A DNA stretch of 45,128 bases from Lachnospiraceae bacterium (GCA_024698885.1 JAILQQ010000087.1:1-45128), one strand, 5' to 3'. Shown: positions 1 to 8,810, numbered from the stretch's first letter. Notes: a model not told the origin generated them from the sequence alone. A program made the numbers and translations.

Positions 1-11
1 TGTCTTCCTTT

Positions 12-189
12 CCTGCGCCGATTCGCTTTGCGAATCGTGCGCTTAGGCACGAACCTGTTCGTGCCGATCCGGTCGGCTTGCTGACCGGATCATTTCCTAT
101 CCTGCGCCGATTCGCTTTGCGAATCGTGCGCTTAGGCACGAACCTGTTCGTGCCGATCCGGTCAGCAGGCTGACCGGATCATTTCCTTA
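12..189. repeat. Two tandem 89-bp units, each with three hairpins
   Basis: Copy 1 (12-100) and copy 2 (101-189) are nearly identical. Each holds three perfect hairpins in the same order: GATTCGC-TTT-GCGAATC (20-36; 109-125), GGCACGAAC-CT-GTTCGTGCC (46-65; 135-154), and a GATCCGGTC/GACCGGATC stem (66-91; 155-180). The only differences I see are three bases at the tip of the third hairpin, where G75-T82 in copy 1 becomes A-T in copy 2 so pairing is kept. Copy 2 runs into the stop codon of the CDF gene. No T-run follows on either strand, so these are not classical terminators. Confidence 0.9.
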
Positions 190-1359
190 TTCCCTGACGA
201 AAGGTTTGTCAATATTGACAACGGCATAATAATTGCCCGGCAGCTCCTGTACCCGTTTCTCGATCTCCCGTTTCAGCTCGTCATCACTATACTGGAAACG
301 GTAAGGGGCGATGACATCAAAGATCAGCTTGGTATGCGTCGGGCCGACCACCATCCTGAAATCGTGTATCGAAAGCTCCTCGGAAATGCCGTGCACCAGA
401 AGTTCCGCCACTTTCTCCATGCTCTCCCTGGTATCGTCCTTTATCGCTACCGGATCCATATGGATCACCGCCTCGCATCCGAGCACCTCCTTGAGTTTCC
501 GCTCAATATTATCAATCGTATCATGAAGCTTTACCATGTCTCCGTCAGCGGGAACCTCCGCGTGAAGCGTGATCATCATCCTTCCGGGGCCGTAATCGTG
601 TACGACCAGATCGTGCATGCCGAGGATCCCGTCATAGCTCTCGACAAAGAGCTCGATCCGCTCGGCAAACTCCCGGTCGATCGAAGTACCGAGCAGCGGA
701 TCGATCGTATCCTTGGCGGAAGTAAAGCCCGTGATCAGAATAAAAACAGCCACCAGAAGTCCGCACCATCCGTCGGCATTTACGCCAAGGAATTCATTGA
801 CCACGAGAGTCAAAAGGACAATGGAGGTGGCGACGGAGTCGACAAAGCTGTCCGCGGATACGCCTCGCAGAGCCGCGCTTTTCAGTTTGTCCGCGGCGCT
901 TTTGTTGTAAGCGTACATAAACAGCTTCACAAGAACGGAGGAGATCAGGATCAGAACCGTCGTGGCGCTCATATCCACATCCGTAGGAGAAATGATCTTT
1001 CCCACGGAGGTTTTAACAAGCTCAACACCCATAAGGATAATGATGATGGAAACGATCAGGCCCGTAACGTATTCCAGCCTCCCGTGTCCGAAAGGATGCT
1101 CGAGATCCGGTTTCTCGGCCGACATTTTAAAGCCCACCAGCAACACCACCGAGGAACCGATATCCGAAAGATTGTTGAAAGCGTCGGTTACGACCGCGAT
1201 AGAGCCGCTGAGAAAACCGGCCAGAAATTTGACCACAAAAAGAAGCAGATTGAAGAAGATCCCCAGCCTGCCGCAGAGAAGCCCGTACTGAGCCCTGACA
1301 TTGATATCATGAACCTGTTCGTAATCTTTTATGAAAATTCTCGCAAAAAAATCGATCAT
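187..1359 (-). CDS. Cation diffusion facilitator (CDF) family metal exporter
   Basis: CDF transporters exchange divalent metals such as Zn2+, Mn2+ or Fe2+ for protons across the cytoplasmic membrane. The 390-residue protein has a six-helix transmembrane domain (about 30-215) and a cytoplasmic metal-binding-like domain (about 215-390) of the CDF C-terminal type. Metal-site residues are visible as TDAFNNLSD in helix 2 (D59, N63, D66) and ADSFVD in helix 5 (D170, D174), with the loop motif HPFGHGR between helices 2 and 3. I chose the start at 1359 because an AAGAAGG-like ribosome site lies just upstream; the frame stays open further upstream inside the neighbouring gene. It begins 4 bp after the AI-2E-family gene stops, so both are probably co-transcribed. 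The substrate metal cannot be read from sequence. Confidence 0.9.
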   Translation of the reverse strand: MIDFFARIFIKDYEQVHDINVRAQYGLLCGRLGIFFNLLLFVVKFLAGFLSGSIAVVTDAFNNLSDIGSSVVLLVGFKMSAEKPDLEHPFGHGRLEYVTGLIVSIIIILMGVELVKTSVGKIISPTDVDMSATTVLILISSVLVKLFMYAYNKSAADKLKSAALRGVSADSFVDSVATSIVLLTLVVNEFLGVNADGWCGLLVAVFILITGFTSAKDTIDPLLGTSIDREFAERIELFVESYDGILGMHDLVVHDYGPGRMMITLHAEVPADGDMVKLHDTIDNIERKLKEVLGCEAVIHMDPVAIKDDTRESMEKVAELLVHGISEELSIHDFRMVVGPTHTKLIFDVIAPYRFQYSDDELKREIEKRVQELPGNYYAVVNIDKPFVRE

Positions 1360-1363
1360 ATTG

Positions 1364-2572
1364 CTATGCCTTCTTCTCAGACTCTTCCTGCCGTTTATCA
1401 GAAACAGGCTCGGTCTGTACGCCTTCCGCGGCAAGCTCCTCCGGGGTAAAACGCCTTACCTTTTCAATCCCCTGCAGCAGCATCATGCAGCTGTACTTAA
1501 AATTACTGAATACACCGGCCCTGTAAAGATTTATGATCACCATCCCGATGGGGATCGCTAAGATCAGCCCGAAAGGGCCGCCAAGCCGAAATCCGATATA
1601 AAGCAGAAAAAGTGTCGGGATCGGGTCAAGTCCGATAGAATCTCCCACAAGCTTCGGCTGGATCATCTGCCGGATCGCCTGCCCGATGATCCATATGATG
1701 AACAAACCTGCCGCCATTTTATAGTCCTGCTGCAAAAGCTTTACGATAGCCCAGGGCCACATGACGGCTCCTGTTCCGAAAAAGGGCAGAAAATCAAGCA
1801 GCGCGATCAGAAATGCGATCAAAAACGAAAACTTCACACCGAGGATCAGTAAGCCGATAAACAGCTCAATGTAGATGACTCCCATGATCTTAAACTGGGC
1901 GATAAAGTATCCTCCCACCGCGTATTTGACCGTACTGTATACAAGCTCCCAGCGTTTAACCAGGCTTTCCGGGATATACTTATCGGCAAAGCCCACAAGA
2001 TAATCCTTATCCGCGAGGAAAAAGTAGGAGGCAATAATGCCCATGATAATACTGACAAGGGTCAGGCCCACATTACTGCCGGTTTCTTCCGTAAAACCTC
2101 CCTGGGCGATCGATGATCCGATACCGCTGATCCAATCCGTCATATTATTGGAAAAGCTGTCTAAGACGGTATCTGACCACTCCCGCACAGGGATCGGAAA
2201 ACGGCTCATGTAACCCCGCAGCATCACAAGAAAATCACGGATCGTATCGTTCGTTGATTCCCAGATCTCGGGAGCGAGGCGAAGGAACCCGATAAACTGA
2301 ACGACCAGATTCCATATCACAAAATAAAGCACCGTCACGACCAGAGCGATAACGATGATGATCACCATCGCCGTTCCGGCTTTTCGCGTGATCTTTACCT
2401 TTTTTTCCATAAACCGGACCAGAGGATTCGCGATCAGGGCGATCAGGCCGGCAACGACAAAGGGCATAAAATAGATCAGGATACGCGGCAGCAGAACAAA
2501 GAAAAACACCGCCAGTGCCGCCATGCCGATAATATTAACGGCTATTTTCAAGTATTTTGTCGATTTCTTCAT
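1364..2572 (-). CDS. AI-2E family (UPF0118) membrane permease
   Basis: A 402-residue polytopic membrane protein of the AI-2E/TqsA/YdiK family. Members have been linked to signal export, Na+/H+ antiport or general efflux, so the substrate is unknown here. The N-terminus has two close hydrophobic helices (about 10-50), a third at about 65-95, and a C-terminal set of long hydrophobic segments (about 160-360). The family pattern is visible in FLIALLDFLPFFGTGAVMWP and in PKLVGDSIGLDP with its following glycine-rich helix. The tail is charged. The start at 2572 is supported by a GAGGT ribosome site and lies 38 bp inside the end of engB, which indicates translational coupling in the same operon. Confidence 0.88.
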   Translation of the reverse strand: MKKSTKYLKIAVNIIGMAALAVFFFVLLPRILIYFMPFVVAGLIALIANPLVRFMEKKVKITRKAGTAMVIIIVIALVVTVLYFVIWNLVVQFIGFLRLAPEIWESTNDTIRDFLVMLRGYMSRFPIPVREWSDTVLDSFSNNMTDWISGIGSSIAQGGFTEETGSNVGLTLVSIIMGIIASYFFLADKDYLVGFADKYIPESLVKRWELVYSTVKYAVGGYFIAQFKIMGVIYIELFIGLLILGVKFSFLIAFLIALLDFLPFFGTGAVMWPWAIVKLLQQDYKMAAGLFIIWIIGQAIRQMIQPKLVGDSIGLDPIPTLFLLYIGFRLGGPFGLILAIPIGMVIINLYRAGVFSNFKYSCMMLLQGIEKVRRFTPEELAAEGVQTEPVSDKRQEESEKKA

Positions 2573-3128
2573 ATACCTCGTCTCTGCCGCTTTTCGTAAT
2601 ACTTGAGAAAGGAATGATCCGGACCTCTGCCGGAAGCTTCAGGGTTTCCCTGATCAGCTGTAACTGCCTGTCCTTCTGGCTTCTCTTGATCTTATCGAGC
2701 TTTGTGGCAATAATGACAGGCGTATACCCGCAGGATGTTATCCATTCTGCCATTTCCCGGTCATGCTCCCCGGGGGCATGCCGAATATCAAGGAGAAGAA
2801 ATACCGCCTTCAGCTGGCGCGACGTACGCAGATAGCGGTCTACCATCCGTCCCCAGCTTTCCTTTGCGGTTTTGCTGACCTTTGCGTAGCCGTAACCCGG
2901 CAGGTCCACAAAATAAAAAGCGCGGTTGATATTATAATAATTGAGCGTCTGCGTTTTTCCCGGCTGCGCGGAGGTTCTCGCCAGGGACTTCCGGTTCATC
3001 AGCGCATTGATCAGGGAAGATTTCCCTACATTGCTCCGGCCGGCAAAAGCAAATTCCGGCAGTGTATTTTCCGGCAGTCTGCTGGTAGGGCCGCAGACTG
3101 TTTCCAGACCGACTTCCTTGATTTTCAT
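2535..3128 (-). CDS. engB: Ribosome biogenesis GTP-binding protein EngB/YsxC (YihA)
   Basis: Small cytoplasmic GTPase (197 residues) required in many bacteria for late 50S ribosomal subunit assembly. All G motifs are present: G1 GRSNVGKSS, G2-region threonine in SAQPGKTQT, G3 DLPGYG, G4 TKLDK and G5 SSITKSG. Length and motif spacing match the family. The start at 3128 (MKIKEVGLET) is preceded by GGAAGGA at a good distance; an upstream in-frame Met lacks a ribosome site. It lies downstream of clpX, separated by a hairpin that may partly terminate the tig-clp transcript, and it overlaps the AI-2E gene. The clpX-engB order is typical for Clostridia, but lon, commonly found between them, is missing. 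Confidence 0.96.
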   Translation of the reverse strand: MKIKEVGLETVCGPTSRLPENTLPEFAFAGRSNVGKSSLINALMNRKSLARTSAQPGKTQTLNYYNINRAFYFVDLPGYGYAKVSKTAKESWGRMVDRYLRTSRQLKAVFLLLDIRHAPGEHDREMAEWITSCGYTPVIIATKLDKIKRSQKDRQLQLIRETLKLPAEVRIIPFSSITKSGRDEVYEEIDKILENSR

Positions 3129-3165
3129 TATACATCCTTCCGTGATAAAAGTCACCCGATATCCA

Positions 3166-3192
3166 AAACGCCGCCCAAAATATTCGGCGGCG
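3166..3192 (-). terminator. Hairpin terminator downstream of clpX
   Basis: CGCCGCC (3169-3175) pairs with GGCGGCG (3186-3192) around a 10-nt AT-rich loop. On the minus strand it is followed by a short TTTT. It sits between the stop of clpX and the start of engB. The T-run is short, so it may be an attenuator that allows read-through. Confidence 0.6.
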
Positions 3193-3232
3193 TCAGGCGG
3201 TCATTCTTAAATAACTATTGGCATCTTATTGG

Positions 3233-4507
3233 TTATTCAGCCTTCTTCAAATCATTTGACCTCGTTATTAATGGCGAAGAATTGCCGTCTACGGCGGCTT
3301 TTGTTATTGTTACGGATGTTATTGTTTCGTCAGAAGGGATCTCAAACATCACATCCATCATCACGCCTTCCAGGATAGAGCGGAGTCCTCTGGCTCCCGT
3401 CTTTCTCTTGTAGGCAAGTCTGGCGATCTCCCGGATCGCTTCTTCCTCAAAGCTTAACCGGACACCGTCAATCTCAAACAGAAGCTTATACTGTTTGACG
3501 ATCGCATTCCTCGGCTCCGTCAGGATCCGCACCAGCGCATCCTCATCAAGACCCTCCAGTGAAACGCAGATCGGTACACGGCCGACAAACTCGGGGATCA
3601 GCCCGAACTTCACCAGATCCTCCGGCTGTACCTTCGCCAAGAGTTCGCTGAGCTCCTGCTCCTTTTTCACCTTGATCTCCGCGTTAAAGCCGATAGACTT
3701 CCTGTCCAGACGGTTTTCCACGATCTTTTCAAGTCCGTCAAAGGCGCCGCCGCAGATAAACAGAATATTGGTCGTATCGATCTGGATCAGCGACTGCTGG
3801 GGGTGCTTACGTCCGCCCTGGGGCGGCACTGACGCTAACGTCCCTTCTATAATCTTTAACAGTGCCTGCTGAACACCTTCCCCGGACACGTCACGGGTGA
3901 TGGAAACATTTTCGGATTTCTTCGTGATCTTGTCGATCTCATCGATATAGATGATCCCGAGCTGTGCCCGCTCCACGTTATATTCGGCGGCCTGTATCAG
4001 CTTTAAGAGGATATTTTCCACGTCTTCCCCGACGTAGCCTGCCTCGGTCAGCGTCGTTGCGTCCGCGATCGCAAAGGGAACATTCAGAAGCTTTGCTAAC
4101 GTCTGGGCCAAAAGCGTTTTTCCGGAGCCGGTAGGCCCCAGCATGATAATATTGCTCTTCTGCAACTCGACATCACTCTTTACCTTTGTCTGCATGACTC
4201 TCTTGTAATGATTGTATACCGCCACAGAAAGGACCTTTTTTGCTTCCTCCTGGCCGATCACGTTTTCATCCAGAATAGCTTTGATATCCATGGGCTTAAG
4301 CAGGTTGATGTCCAGATCATCCGAACCATCGCTTCCCTGCTCTTCGGCATACATCTCGTCCTCCAGAATGTCCGCGCAGATCTCAATGCATTCATCGCAG
4401 ATATATACGCCATTCGGGCCCGATATCAGCTTTTTCGCGTATTCCTGAGACTTTCCGCAGAATGAGCAGCAGATATCATCATTATTTCCGTCTTTTTTTC
4501 CAGCCAT
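3233..4507 (-). CDS. clpX: ATP-dependent Clp protease ATP-binding subunit ClpX
   Basis: AAA+ unfoldase (424 residues) that recognises, unfolds and threads substrates into ClpP. The N-terminal zinc-binding domain has C14-x2-C17 and C37-x2-C40. The AAA+ module shows Walker A GPTGSGKT, the pore loop GYVGEDVEN, Walker [11 protein letters not shown] and the [10 protein letters not shown] segment. The ClpP-docking IGF loop is intact within RKSIGFNAE, so it should pair with the ClpP encoded next door. The start at 4507 follows an AAGGAAA ribosome site, 12 bp after the clpP stop. It is third in the tig-clpP-clpX operon. Nothing is truncated. Confidence 0.98.
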   Translation of the reverse strand: MAGKKDGNNDDICCSFCGKSQEYAKKLISGPNGVYICDECIEICADILEDEMYAEEQGSDGSDDLDINLLKPMDIKAILDENVIGQEEAKKVLSVAVYNHYKRVMQTKVKSDVELQKSNIIMLGPTGSGKTLLAQTLAKLLNVPFAIADATTLTEAGYVGEDVENILLKLIQAAEYNVERAQLGIIYIDEIDKITKKSENVSITRDVSGEGVQQALLKIIEGTLASVPPQGGRKHPQQSLIQIDTTNILFICGGAFDGLEKIVENRLDRKSIGFNAEIKVKKEQELSELLAKVQPEDLVKFGLIPEFVGRVPICVSLEGLDEDALVRILTEPRNAIVKQYKLLFEIDGVRLSFEEEAIREIARLAYKRKTGARGLRSILEGVMMDVMFEIPSDETITSVTITKAAVDGNSSPLITRSNDLKKAE

Positions 4508-4519
4508 GTTGATTTCCTT

Positions 4520-5104
4520 TTATTCTCTGTTCTCTATGATCCTGTCGATCAGACCGTACTCTAACGCCTCTGCCGCAGTCATCCAGTTATCACGCTCGGT
4601 ATCTCTTGCGATCTCTTCGATCGGCCGGCCCGTATTTTCCGATAAGATCCTGTTCAGGTTTGCCTTCGTGCGAAGGATCTGCTTCGCGGCGATCTCGATC
4701 TCCGTTGCCTGCCCCTTGGCGCCGCCTAACGGCTGATGGATCATTACCTCAGCATTTGGCAGGGCAAAGCGCTTGCCCTTGGTCCCTCCGGCAAGCAGAA
4801 ACGCGCCCATGCTGGCCGCCATCCCCATACAATATGTCGCAACGTCACATTTCACATAGTGCATCGTATCATAGATCGCGTACCCGTCGGTTACGGATCC
4901 CCCCGGGGAATTAATGTAAAAATGAATATCCTTTTCGGGATCCTCGGCCTCAAGGAACATCATCTGCGCGACCACCAGGCTGGAGGTCACCGGATTAACC
5001 TCCTCGCTTAAGAAAACGATCCTCTCCTTTAAGAGTCTCGAGTAAATATCATAAGAGCGCTCGCCGCGGCTTGTCTGTTCTACAACAACCGGTACTAAAC
5101 TCAT
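4520..5104 (-). CDS. clpP: ATP-dependent Clp protease proteolytic subunit ClpP
   Basis: Serine peptidase (194 residues) that forms the tetradecameric chamber working with ClpX. The catalytic triad falls at canonical positions: Ser98 in GMAASMGA, His123 in MIHQP and Asp172 in RDTERDNWM. The glycine-rich [10 protein letters not shown] loop lines the substrate channel. I chose the start at 5104 ([10 protein letters not shown]) because a perfect GAGGAGGT ribosome site precedes it; a longer reading would overlap the end of tig. The gap to tig is 25 bp and to clpX 12 bp, so the three genes form one operon. Confidence 0.98.
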   Translation of the reverse strand: MSLVPVVVEQTSRGERSYDIYSRLLKERIVFLSEEVNPVTSSLVVAQMMFLEAEDPEKDIHFYINSPGGSVTDGYAIYDTMHYVKCDVATYCMGMAASMGAFLLAGGTKGKRFALPNAEVMIHQPLGGAKGQATEIEIAAKQILRTKANLNRILSENTGRPIEEIARDTERDNWMTAAEALEYGLIDRIIENRE

Positions 5105-5129
5105 CTTAACCTCCTCATCCCACATTGCC

Positions 5130-6419
5130 TTATTTTTCAACAGCGGAATCGATGATCAGATCGATCGCCTTCTGCAGCTTGATATCCTCTTCGATCGGAG
5201 CCCTGCTGTTTTCGTCAAGCATCTCCTTGAACCGGTCAAGCTCCATATCGTATTCCGTGGCCATCCGCTTCAGCTCGTTCTCGTAATCCTCATCCGATAC
5301 GGTAAAGCCTTCCTGTTTGATCACCTCTTCCAAAACTAACGAGGTTTCGATCCGCCGGCGCGCGCTTGGCCTTGTCTGCTCGATAAATTTCTCCTTGTTT
5401 AAGCCGGTAAACATGAAGTACTGGTCAAGCGTCAGTCCCTGCCCGGAAAGCCGGCCGGCATACTCCTCCATCATACGGTTTGCCTGCTCATCCACCATGG
5501 CATCCGGAATATCCATTTTGGAATCCTTTACAATCGCCTCGAGCAGCCTGTTTTCCTTCTCCGCTCTGGCTTCCTTTTCCTTTCTCTCTTTCAGCGATTC
5601 CCTGAGGGAGGCTATGTACTCCTCCATGGTATCAAATTCGGAAACCTCGCTGGCAAACTCATCATCAAGCTCAGGCAGCTCTTTTTCCTTGATCTCCCGC
5701 ACCGTTACCCGGAACATGGCATCCTTGCCCGCCAGATGTTCCGCGCTGTAATCCTCCGGGAAGGTCACATTGATCTCCTTTTCCTCATTCAGCGCTGCCC
5801 CGATCAGCTGATCCTCAAAACCGGGAATAAAAGAGCCGGAACCGATCGTCAGCGAATAGTTTTCGGCTGACCCGCCTTCAAACGGCTCTCCGTCTACAAA
5901 ACCTTCAAAATCGATCACCGTGATGTCGCCATCCTTAACCGGTCTGTCCTCTACCGAAATACTGCGGGCGTTTCTCTCGCGTTCCTTCTCTATCTCACTG
6001 TCGATATCCTCGTCCTTTACTTCGGCGTCCACCTTTTCGATCTTTACGCCCTTATACTTGCCGAGCTCGATTTCCGGTTTCAGTGCCACGACAGCCGTAA
6101 AGATGAACGGCTTGCCTTTTTCGATCTGCACTACCTCGACCTCCGGACGGGATACTACCTTAAGCTCCTCATTGCCGTACATCTCCGTCATCAGTCCGTT
6201 GTTGATCAGCTCATCGGCCGCGTCATTGTAAAAAATCTCGGGACCGTACATTCTCTCGATCATGACCCGGGGTGCCTTCCCCTTCCGAAAGCCTGGGATA
6301 TTAATATGCTTCCGGTTTTTATGATACGAGGTGTCCAGAGCCTTTTCGAGCTCCTCCGCGGACATTTCTATCGTCAGCTTAGCCATATTATGCTCTAAAT
6401 TTTCGACTTTTAAACTCAT
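5130..6419 (-). CDS. tig: Trigger factor (ribosome-associated chaperone, PPIase)
   Basis: Trigger factor binds the ribosome at the nascent-chain exit and shields emerging proteins. The 429-residue protein has the N-terminal ribosome-binding domain with signature GFRKGKAPR, an FKBP-type PPIase domain in the middle (segment [19 protein letters not shown] then [13 protein letters not shown]), and a charged helical C-terminal chaperone domain. The start at 6419 is supported by GGAGG about 12 nt upstream. It is first in the tig-clpP-clpX operon, and a roughly 345-bp divergent gap separates it from the DJ-1 gene, so its promoter should be there. Confidence 0.97.
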   Translation of the reverse strand: MSLKVENLEHNMAKLTIEMSAEELEKALDTSYHKNRKHINIPGFRKGKAPRVMIERMYGPEIFYNDAADELINNGLMTEMYGNEELKVVSRPEVEVVQIEKGKPFIFTAVVALKPEIELGKYKGVKIEKVDAEVKDEDIDSEIEKERERNARSISVEDRPVKDGDITVIDFEGFVDGEPFEGGSAENYSLTIGSGSFIPGFEDQLIGAALNEEKEINVTFPEDYSAEHLAGKDAMFRVTVREIKEKELPELDDEFASEVSEFDTMEEYIASLRESLKERKEKEARAEKENRLLEAIVKDSKMDIPDAMVDEQANRMMEEYAGRLSGQGLTLDQYFMFTGLNKEKFIEQTRPSARRRIETSLVLEEVIKQEGFTVSDEDYENELKRMATEYDMELDRFKEMLDENSRAPIEEDIKLQKAIDLIIDSAVEK

Positions 6420-6764
6420 TGGTAACCTGTTCCTCCATAGCATTAAATTATTTTGCATCTGTAAAGAACCCCTTGGCTTCTGAACAGATACGCCCTCAGC
6501 AGCAAGTGCTTCGGGCTGTCTTAAACCATTTCATTATTTTGGTTGTATACATACATTTTTAGATTTTATCACAGGACGAAAAAAAAAGCCAGAATAAAGT
6601 GAATTTCTGTTGGTTTTCGACCGCCCGCGGAAGCAATTATAGTCTTTTCCCCCTTCCTATATTATAATATTTTCGGATCATTTCTTTTCAATATGATGTT
6701 AGGCCGCAGTCGTCGGATACCCTATCATCCCTGGCATCACAAGTAATTCACGAAGGAGGACAAT
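6420..6764. other. Divergent intergenic region between tig and DJ-1 gene
   Basis: This 345-bp AT-rich gap must carry promoters for both directions. On the plus strand TATAAT lies at 6663-6668, without a convincing -35 box. On the minus strand TATAAT reads at 6661-6666 with TTGAAA at 6686-6691 (19-bp spacing), a weak candidate for the tig operon; this would give a leader of about 230 nt. I see no riboswitch or coding region in it. Confidence 0.45.
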
Positions 6765-7334
6765 ATGGATTCAAAAACAAATTTTGTATTTCTGGCAGAA
6801 GGATTTGAAGAAATCGAGGCGTTGACCGTAGTGGACATTCTGAGGCGCGCAGGACTTCCCTGCCTGACGGTAGACATCGCAAACAGCCCGTCACGGGTCG
6901 TAAACGGTTCCCATCAGATCCCCGTTATAGCGGACGTCACGCTTGATAAAATAACAGATGAACAGATCTCTTCCCTTATTCTTCCGGGGGGTATGCCGGG
7001 CACTAAAAACCTGCTTTCCTGCGAGGCTCTGCGGGATCTGATCCTGAAGAATAACAGCAAAGGGACAAGGCTTGCCGCCATCTGTGCCGCACCGACAATT
7101 CTTGCAGAACTGGGGATATTGAAAGGTGTCAACGCTGCCTGCTATCCCACCTCAGAGGATAAGCTGGCCGAGGCAGGTGCTATCGTGTCCGGGGCAGAGG
7201 TGATAACAGACGGTCATATAACTACCTCCCGCGGCATGGGAACAGCCATCTCCTTTGCCGTTGAACTGGTCAGACTGAATCTGGGCGAAGAAACCGCCCG
7301 GGAGATCGAGTCAAAAATTGTTTATCGGCAATAA
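6765..7334 (+). CDS. DJ-1/PfpI family protein (YajL/ThiJ-like)
   Basis: Cytoplasmic protein of 189 residues in the DJ-1 superfamily, whose members act as protein or DNA deglycases, glyoxalases or oxidative-stress chaperones. The nucleophile-elbow cysteine is C107 in AAICAAP, and the partner glutamate lies in the N-terminal AEGFEEIE segment. The pattern LILPGGMPGT and the closing ITSRG-like stretch (TTSRGMGTA) match the DJ-1/YajL branch rather than the protease-like PfpI branch. Start: ATG follows a strong AAGGAGGA site. It stands alone and ends before a strong hairpin terminator. The exact substrate is unknown. Confidence 0.92.
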   Translation: MDSKTNFVFLAEGFEEIEALTVVDILRRAGLPCLTVDIANSPSRVVNGSHQIPVIADVTLDKITDEQISSLILPGGMPGTKNLLSCEALRDLILKNNSKGTRLAAICAAPTILAELGILKGVNAACYPTSEDKLAEAGAIVSGAEVITDGHITTSRGMGTAISFAVELVRLNLGEETAREIESKIVYRQ

Positions 7335-7420
7335 GAGGAAAAACCGGCATATGACCTTAAAAGTCAAAAATGACCATAATGGTTAATCAATGTGGCCCAG
7401 ACCGGTCAAAATGATCTGAA

Positions 7421-7459
7421 ATCCAGTGTTTACAAGGGTTTGCGAACACTGGATTTTTT
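7421..7459 (+). terminator. Rho-independent terminator of the DJ-1 gene
   Basis: ATCCAGTGTT (7421-7430) pairs perfectly with AACACTGGAT (7445-7454) around a 14-nt loop, followed by six T residues (7454-7459). This is a textbook terminator 87 bp after the stop codon. Confidence 0.92.
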
Positions 7460-7467
7460 ATATATGA

Positions 7468-7840
7468 ATATATATCATTATTATGTATCGTAGATATGTT
7501 TTATTGTTATGTATTAGTGTTATATTTCTACGTTATGTATTGTTGTTATATTGCTTCGTTACGTATCGTTGTTATTATTAAGCCGATCCCGGATTGTATT
7601 TTTGTATGATATTGATGTTATATATCTATATTATATATCATAGTTATGAATCGTCAATATGTTTCTTTGTTTTGTAACGTATTTATGTAACATTTGATTG
7701 TCGGATGCAGCGACAATATCATGCGTTATTGTTTATTATATCGCTTATGTTATGTGTTCATGTTACGTGTTGATGTTATGTTTCATTATTATGTATTAAT
7801 GTTATATATTATTGATACGTATTATTGTTATATATTATCG
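7468..7840. repeat. Degenerate 13-bp tandem repeat array
   Basis: Three runs keep a strict 13-bp period with rough consensus TTATGTATTRTTG. Run 1 is 7468-7571 (eight units, for example TTATGTATTAGTG at 7507 and TTATGTATTGTTG at 7533). Run 2 is about 7592-7695 (for example TTATATATCATAG at 7631). Run 3 is 7750-7840 (seven units, for example TTATGTATTAATG at 7789). The runs are out of phase with each other, and a GTCG-loop-CGAC hairpin (7697-7717) separates runs 2 and 3. The region is non-coding and T-rich on the plus strand. Confidence 0.85.
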
Positions 7841-8306
7841 TTATCTAAACCCCACCGTCGTGCGGGCGGTGAAAGAGGCAATAAGATTGCCGCACACTCC
7901 GCTGCACGGCTACGGACTGATGTTTTGAGCGATCGACTTTGCCGCTCATCGGCGAAGCCTGTATCGCATGTCGGCAAGCACGTCACGTTCACCGACCGGC
8001 CAGCCGCCGAACGTGGCGAGTACGGAGCCCTTATCCGGTGCTGAGGAAGCGAGGGTGCGAAGGTGCTGAAGGAGTAGAAGGAGTTGACAGAGTTTTAAAA
8101 AACGATCAAAATAGGATCTAAAGAAACACAGCATAAAGAAAGGCCACTTAAGAGAACTGAGGGATAAGAGAAAAAGACGATAGAAAATATCTGAAGGATA
8201 AGAAAAAGGCCGGAAGGGTAAAAGAAGAGAAAGCAAAAAGGACAAAGGAAGAGGAACTAAGGGAAGTAAGAAAGCGGAGCAAACAAAGAAAGCAGAGGAA
8301 ACCCAC
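7841..8306. other. Non-coding leader region: GC-rich hairpin patch then purine-rich tract
   Basis: From 7850 to 8045 base composition shifts abruptly to GC-rich. Small hairpins are visible: CACCG/CGGTG, GGCAAT-AAG-ATTGCC, TGAGCG/CGCTCA, and CACGTTC/GAACGTG enclosing CGGC-CA-GCCG. From about 8040 to 8306 the plus strand becomes strikingly purine-rich (A and G) up to the CYTH gene start. Open frames here (7694-8044 plus, 7946-8335 minus) look spurious: they lack ribosome sites and have extreme composition. Confidence 0.6.
8084..8112 (+). promoter_or_regulatory. Candidate sigma-A promoter for the CYTH gene
   Basis: A perfect TTGACA (8084-8089) is followed after 17 bp by CAAAAT (8107-8112), a 4-of-6 match to the -10 consensus. 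It would give a purine-rich leader of nearly 190 nt before the CYTH start codon. Confidence 0.4.
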
Positions 8307-8765
8307 ATGGAAATAGAAAGAAAATATTTGATCAAAGATCCGGAGCAGATGCCGGCGGATCTTGATGAATTCCCATTTCATCGGATCGAGCAGGCATATC
8401 TCACGACAGATCCCGTGATCCGGGTACGAAAAGAAGATGACAGCTACTATATGACCTACAAGGGCAGAGGATTGATCGCCAGAGAAGAGGTCAACCTGCC
8501 TCTGACAAAGGAAGCCTACGATACGTTGCTAAGCAAAGCCGAAGGCAATATCATTTCAAAGAAGCGGGTACTGATACCCTATCGGAAATATACCATTGAG
8601 CTTGATATTTTCGACCCGCCCTTTGCACCGTTGATCCTTGCCGAGGTGGAATTTGAAAGTATGGAGGAAGCAAAGATGTTTCAGGAACCGACGTGGTTTG
8701 GTAACGATGTTTCGGAGGATACCCGCTATCATAACTCGACCATGAGCAGACAGATTTTTCCATAA
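8307..8765 (+). CDS. CYTH domain protein (triphosphate tunnel metalloenzyme-like)
   Basis: A 152-residue cytoplasmic protein with the CYTH signature ExExK at the extreme N-terminus (E2, E4, K6 of MEIERKYLI). The family hydrolyses triphosphates (inorganic triphosphate, thiamine triphosphate) or makes cAMP. Further pattern elements fit strands of the tunnel: VIRVRKEDD (basic pair), YYMTYKG, and LAEVEFES near the C-terminus. The length matches compact single-domain bacterial members rather than CHAD fusions. The start is fixed by the ExExK motif. It ends 207 bp before the convergent phosphofructokinase gene. Inorganic triphosphatase is the most likely activity, but this is family inference. Confidence 0.9.
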   Translation: MEIERKYLIKDPEQMPADLDEFPFHRIEQAYLTTDPVIRVRKEDDSYYMTYKGRGLIAREEVNLPLTKEAYDTLLSKAEGNIISKKRVLIPYRKYTIELDIFDPPFAPLILAEVEFESMEEAKMFQEPTWFGNDVSEDTRYHNSTMSRQIFP

Positions 8766-8774
8766 AGACTTATC

Positions 8775-8810
8775 GCGGTCGGATAGGGGAAAACACCCCT
8801 ATCCGATCGT
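8775..8810. repeat. Perfect 10-bp hairpin extended by wobble pairs
   Basis: CGGATAGGGG (8780-8789) pairs with CCCCTATCCG (8796-8805) around loop AAAACA. The stem extends outward to about 15 bp if G-U pairs are allowed. No T-run follows, so it is not an ordinary terminator. It lies immediately after the CYTH stop and 7 bp before the larger inverted repeat at 8817. Confidence 0.85.

Noticed and set aside
12-189. CRISPR array
   Set aside because: Only two long tandem copies with no spacers and no cas genes; each copy is made of hairpins.
334-1449. Long open frame (371 codons) on the plus strand opposite the CDF gene
   Set aside because: It is a shadow of the real gene on the other strand: no ribosome site, His/Gln/Arg-rich non-protein-like composition, no family signature.
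7468-7840. Replication origin with DnaA boxes
   Set aside because: Units resemble TTATGTATT, not TTATCCACA, and no dnaA, dnaN or other replication genes are near.
7694-8044. 116-codon open frame on the plus strand in the repeat-rich gap
   Set aside because: It crosses the 13-bp repeats and the hairpin patch with an abrupt composition change, has no ribosome site and resembles no protein family I know.
7946-8335. 129-codon open frame on the minus strand with many Leu, Phe and Ser
   Set aside because: The hydrophobic run is the complement of the purine-rich tract; it overlaps the CYTH start and has no ribosome site.
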